Of a stretch of DNA of 64,000 nucleotides, positions 61,312-64,000 are shown in pieces. Each line of letters begins with the position of its first letter. The stretch's first letter is position 1. Source of the stretch: Sporodiniella umbellata (Eukaryota; Mucoromycota; Mucoromycetes; Mucorales; Rhizopodaceae); NCBI GenBank assembly GCA_025677835.1, contig JAIXMR010000032.1:97001-161000 (forward strand). The letters run 5' to 3'. A model generated the notes under the pieces. The model saw nothing but the letters and a program-made list of their open reading frames with translations, did not search any database and was not told the origin of the DNA. The position numbers were made by a program, and so were the translations under genes.

Positions 61312-61404
61312 AAATAAAAAGTCCTCCCTTTTTTTTTGCATCTTTTTTTGCATCTTTTTTTGATATTATTCAATCTAGTTTGACATTAATACCTCCTTTC
61401 CAGC

Positions 61405-62472
61405 ATGTCCAATAAAAAAGAAATCAACATTAGTGCAACGACGGTATTATCTTGATTCAAAAGTCTGATGGCTTTCAGCTAACAAATTCTTTTTTCTACT
61501 TGGAAAAAAAAAAAAAAACAACAACAACCTTTATGTAGGCTGTTGATCTTCGAGCCGAGTTAGCGCAGCAAACAGAACTTTTTAAAAAAACAAGAGCTAG
61601 TGCTGGAAAGCAGAGCGCTGCAAAACGTCCTGAAGCTAAACGCACAATATGGTCACAGCAAAATAAAGGATTAGAAGCGAGAAAAGAAAGAGATAGGCAA
61701 CTTGAGGAAGTTGAGGGTGACGTTTTAATCAGAAGTCGAGAACAGTTGGAAAAAAAGGCAAAGATATATGAAGCCATGAAATCAGGGCAGTTTACAGAGT
61801 ATGAGGAGGATGAAGAAAAAGCGCCGCTAGTAGATTTTGACAAAAAATATCTTCAAGAGGTACTAATTGTCCTGCCTCTACAGAAATCTGATTGTTTGAA
61901 TATAGCGTCAGCTAGATGAAATAAGAGAGGAGACAGAAAGAAAGCTAAAAAAAAGGCGACAGGAGGAGGCTGACGATCCTTGGGTAGAATATGTAGACGA
62001 ATACGGTCGAACACGCACAGTGAGACAGAGCCAGGTTCCTGTCTCAGTTGAACAGGACGAAGACTACGAAGACTATGAAGATGGAGGCATGCTGCGGCCA
62101 GAATATGAAATGGGAGACGGCTTGGCCACAAGAGCTGACATCAATCATTATGATGCAGATAGAGAAATTCGAACAAAGGGTGTGGGTTTTTACAGATTCT
62201 CTAAAGACGATGACGAGCGTGATGAGCAGTTGGCTAAACTGAATAAACTTCGACAAGAAACAGAAAACGCACGCCAATCTGCTGTGTCAGCTTCCGCTAA
62301 ACGACAGCAAATGATGGCCAAAAATGCCGAAAAAATTCGAGCCAGAAAAGCAGCACTTCAAGCTAGAAAAAAACACCCACTAAAGCATAACATATCAAAC
62401 AGCAACATACCTGAAGTAAACGAAGAAAGCATCAATTTCTTTTTACAGTCTGTACGTAAACAGGTAGAATAA
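61405..62472 (+). CDS. CCDC174: CCDC174-like nuclear coiled-coil protein
   Basis: Three exons (61405-61443, 61539-61859 and 61906-62472) give 308 aa. It is highly charged. Exon 2 has WSQQNKGLEARKERDRQLEE. The block DDPWVEYVDEYGRTRTVRQS is characteristic of CCDC174-family proteins. GVGFYRFSKDDDERDEQLAKL and a coiled coil follow (to KIRARKAALQARKK). Animal CCDC174 associates with the exon-junction complex and splicing factors, so a nuclear RNA-processing role is likely. The stop lies 12 bp from the end of the convergent TAF4 gene. Confidence 0.85.
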
Positions 62473-62483
62473 ATATAAACCGT

Positions 62484-63935
62484 TTATTTCAAATAACATG
62501 TGTACGTTTTAATCAGAGCGCGAGGTGCATGCACTTTTTTACTTTCATATTCATCTTCCAGCACAAAAATTGCGTCTCTTACTGTAATCTTTCTCGTTCC
62601 TTGTTCTCCAAAGAATCGATGATGAGGTCTACCAATAGTTGAGGGAGGTAAAAATAGCCCATCTCGATTGAAACCTTTAGATTTCTTGCTTAAACCCAGG
62701 TCTTGCCCGGATCCCGACTTTCTTCGCTTTGGTCTACCACGTCCTCTGGGCTGATCATCAGATTCCTGTAAAGGAGACATTGGGCCAGATGAAGGATTTG
62801 GATGTTGAGTAGGACTCTGTACATTTGTAGGTGACGACTCAGGTGGAGTGGCTGGAACACTAGGTGAAGGTGGGGGTTTTGAAGCGGGAAAAGGTTCTTT
62901 AGACGGTCCAGCCCCCCCTCCTCCGCCAGACAAGCCTGTCAACATCCAGCTCTTTTTTACCCCACCAGCAATCATAAGTGCAGTTTCGTTTGTACTTTTG
63001 TTTCGAACGTCGTCGCTCATATATCTTGCTCCCACACCGCCCTGATCTTTTTTTTTTTTCTTCTTTGGCTTGTCGTCATCTCCCCCTTCTCTGTCTTCTT
63101 CAGCCATGTGAGCCCTTCTTTCTCTTTCAGTGATAAACTCTCTTCGTCTCCTCTCCTCTTCACGCTCCACTCGCTCTATTGCCAAGAGCTGCTTTTTGAC
63201 ATCTAATATATCTGCAATTTTGTATGGGTAACGACCAGACTCATCTGGCATAGGTTGTGTGAATGACTGCGAATCCACACGGTATTTGGAAGCGTCAATC
63301 ATTTCTTTAACTAGTTTTTGTACGCGCTCTTGTGTAGCCAATGCAATCATGGAAACAACATCAGGATTTATATGACTCATGTTCAAAGAGTTACCTATAT
63401 TTTACATTAGCGCCTCCTTCTATAACAAGGGCCTACCTATTTTCGTCACAATTCCTCTCAGTATATCCTGATTCATAAAGTCTTGAACAATGGCATTCTG
63501 TCCGTTATCGTTCTCTTTTTTGACGGAAAACTCAGTAGGGGCGCTATGAGAGTCGATATGTGGTGTGGTGTTGGATCTATAGATTGGTGGTTGTTGTTGT
63601 GCGGGTATATCGGGCCTCTTGTTTTGTGTGTGGTTTCTGAAGCAATTAGGTTAGCATGTATAGTGCAATTACAAACGCTTCTTACGACATCACTCTCTGT
63701 GCGTCTTCGCGTAGTGGGGTGCCGCTCATGGTGCGTCTAAGAGGGTTGTATTCTAAAGGTTGCTGTGGTGACTGGGGTTGTATAGACACAGGTCTCGATA
63801 CCATAGGCGGTGTGGGCATAGGCTGAGGCGGATTACTTTTCAAGTTTTCTAGCTGCTGGTATTGCTGTTGATCCAGCAACAACCTAGCTTGAGCGAGAAA
63901 TTCTTGAGGTGAGACTGAATTTCTCTTGAACAAAA
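62484..63935 (-). CDS. TAF4: TFIID subunit TAF4, 3' part (5' end outside window)
   Basis: Three exons seen: 63935-63686, 63636-63437 and 63394-62484, all in phase; the first begins at an acceptor (AATAG), so the start codon lies upstream. The conserved N-terminal block (SVSPQEFLAQARLLLDQQQY) and KKENDNGQNAIVQDFMNQDI precede the histone-fold/CCTD region (NPDVVSMIALATQERVQKLV). A Lys/Glu-rich coiled region and the C-terminal TAF4 helix (RKITVRDAIFVLEDEYE) follow. A Pro/Ser-rich insert with an AT-hook-like RGRGRPKRRK lies between. TAF4 pairs with TAF12 in the TFIID core for RNA polymerase II initiation. Confidence 0.88.
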
Positions 63936-64000
63936 CTATTAAATGTCTCCAATTGTATATATATTTGTCTTTTTAATATCTACTTGTAATTGCTTAAAAA
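63936..64000. other. Intron or 5' sequence of TAF4
   Basis: AT-rich sequence upstream of the AATAG acceptor (minus strand), most likely intron. The first coding exon of TAF4 is not visible. Confidence 0.5.

Overview
The window is nuclear DNA of a filamentous fungus, most likely a mucoralean (Mucoromycota). It is AT-rich with many long poly-A/T tracts. Genes carry several short GT-AG introns. The gene set includes a ferritin, a Rac GTPase, a Zds protein, Sst2/FlbA-type RGS and Rom2-type RhoGEF proteins, an L1-like LINE, and Tc1/mariner elements carrying PD-(D/E)XK genes. All exon-intron models below were built by hand from splice signals and reading-frame continuity; each complete model sums to a whole number of codons.

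Layout. 1-1.33 kb: a small TA-flanked element (C) carrying part of a nuclease-like gene. 2.1-20 kb: UNC93-like transporter, an unknown coiled-coil-like protein, a secreted Kre9/KNH-domain protein with tandem repeats, a large ZNFX1-like helicase with NF-X1 and RZ zinc fingers, a probably myristoylated LRR protein and a DEP-RGS protein. 20.3-30.9 kb: a decayed CaMKK/SNF1-activating-type kinase gene split by a 6.9-kb palindromic DNA transposon (element A) and by a LINE remnant. 31.2-47 kb: ALG9, RAC1, glyoxalase II, NDUFB8, a PLP aminotransferase, a ZDS homologue, ferritin and a Rho1 GEF. 48.4-55.1 kb: element B, a second copy of the palindromic transposon. 55.7-64 kb: a SCT1/GPT2-type acyltransferase, RPS25 and GWT1 head to head, a CCDC174-like protein and the 3' part of TAF4.

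The most unusual content is the A/B element family. Each is bounded by CAGTCAAACC termini with a TA duplication. Each has two inverted arms of about 2.8-3.1 kb. From the outside in, an arm holds a Tc1-like (DD34E) transposase pseudogene, 0.74-0.95 kb of a GTCGTA hexamer array, and the promoter plus first two exons of a nuclease gene. The arms enclose a core with two convergent third exons. In A both genes are intact: a 340-aa protein with the D...E-x-Q signature of Rpn/PD-(D/E)XK nucleases, and a 203-aa paralogue that lacks the catalytic glutamate. The two arms of one element share variants that differ from the other element, so arms appear to be homogenised within each element. All four transposase copies carry the same stops, yet A and B sit at different TA sites, so movement in trans is likely.

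Much of the single-copy gene content concerns the cell surface and polarity (KNH protein, ALG9, GWT1, Rho1 GEF, Rac, Zds), but there is no sign of co-regulation; it reads as ordinary fungal gene order.
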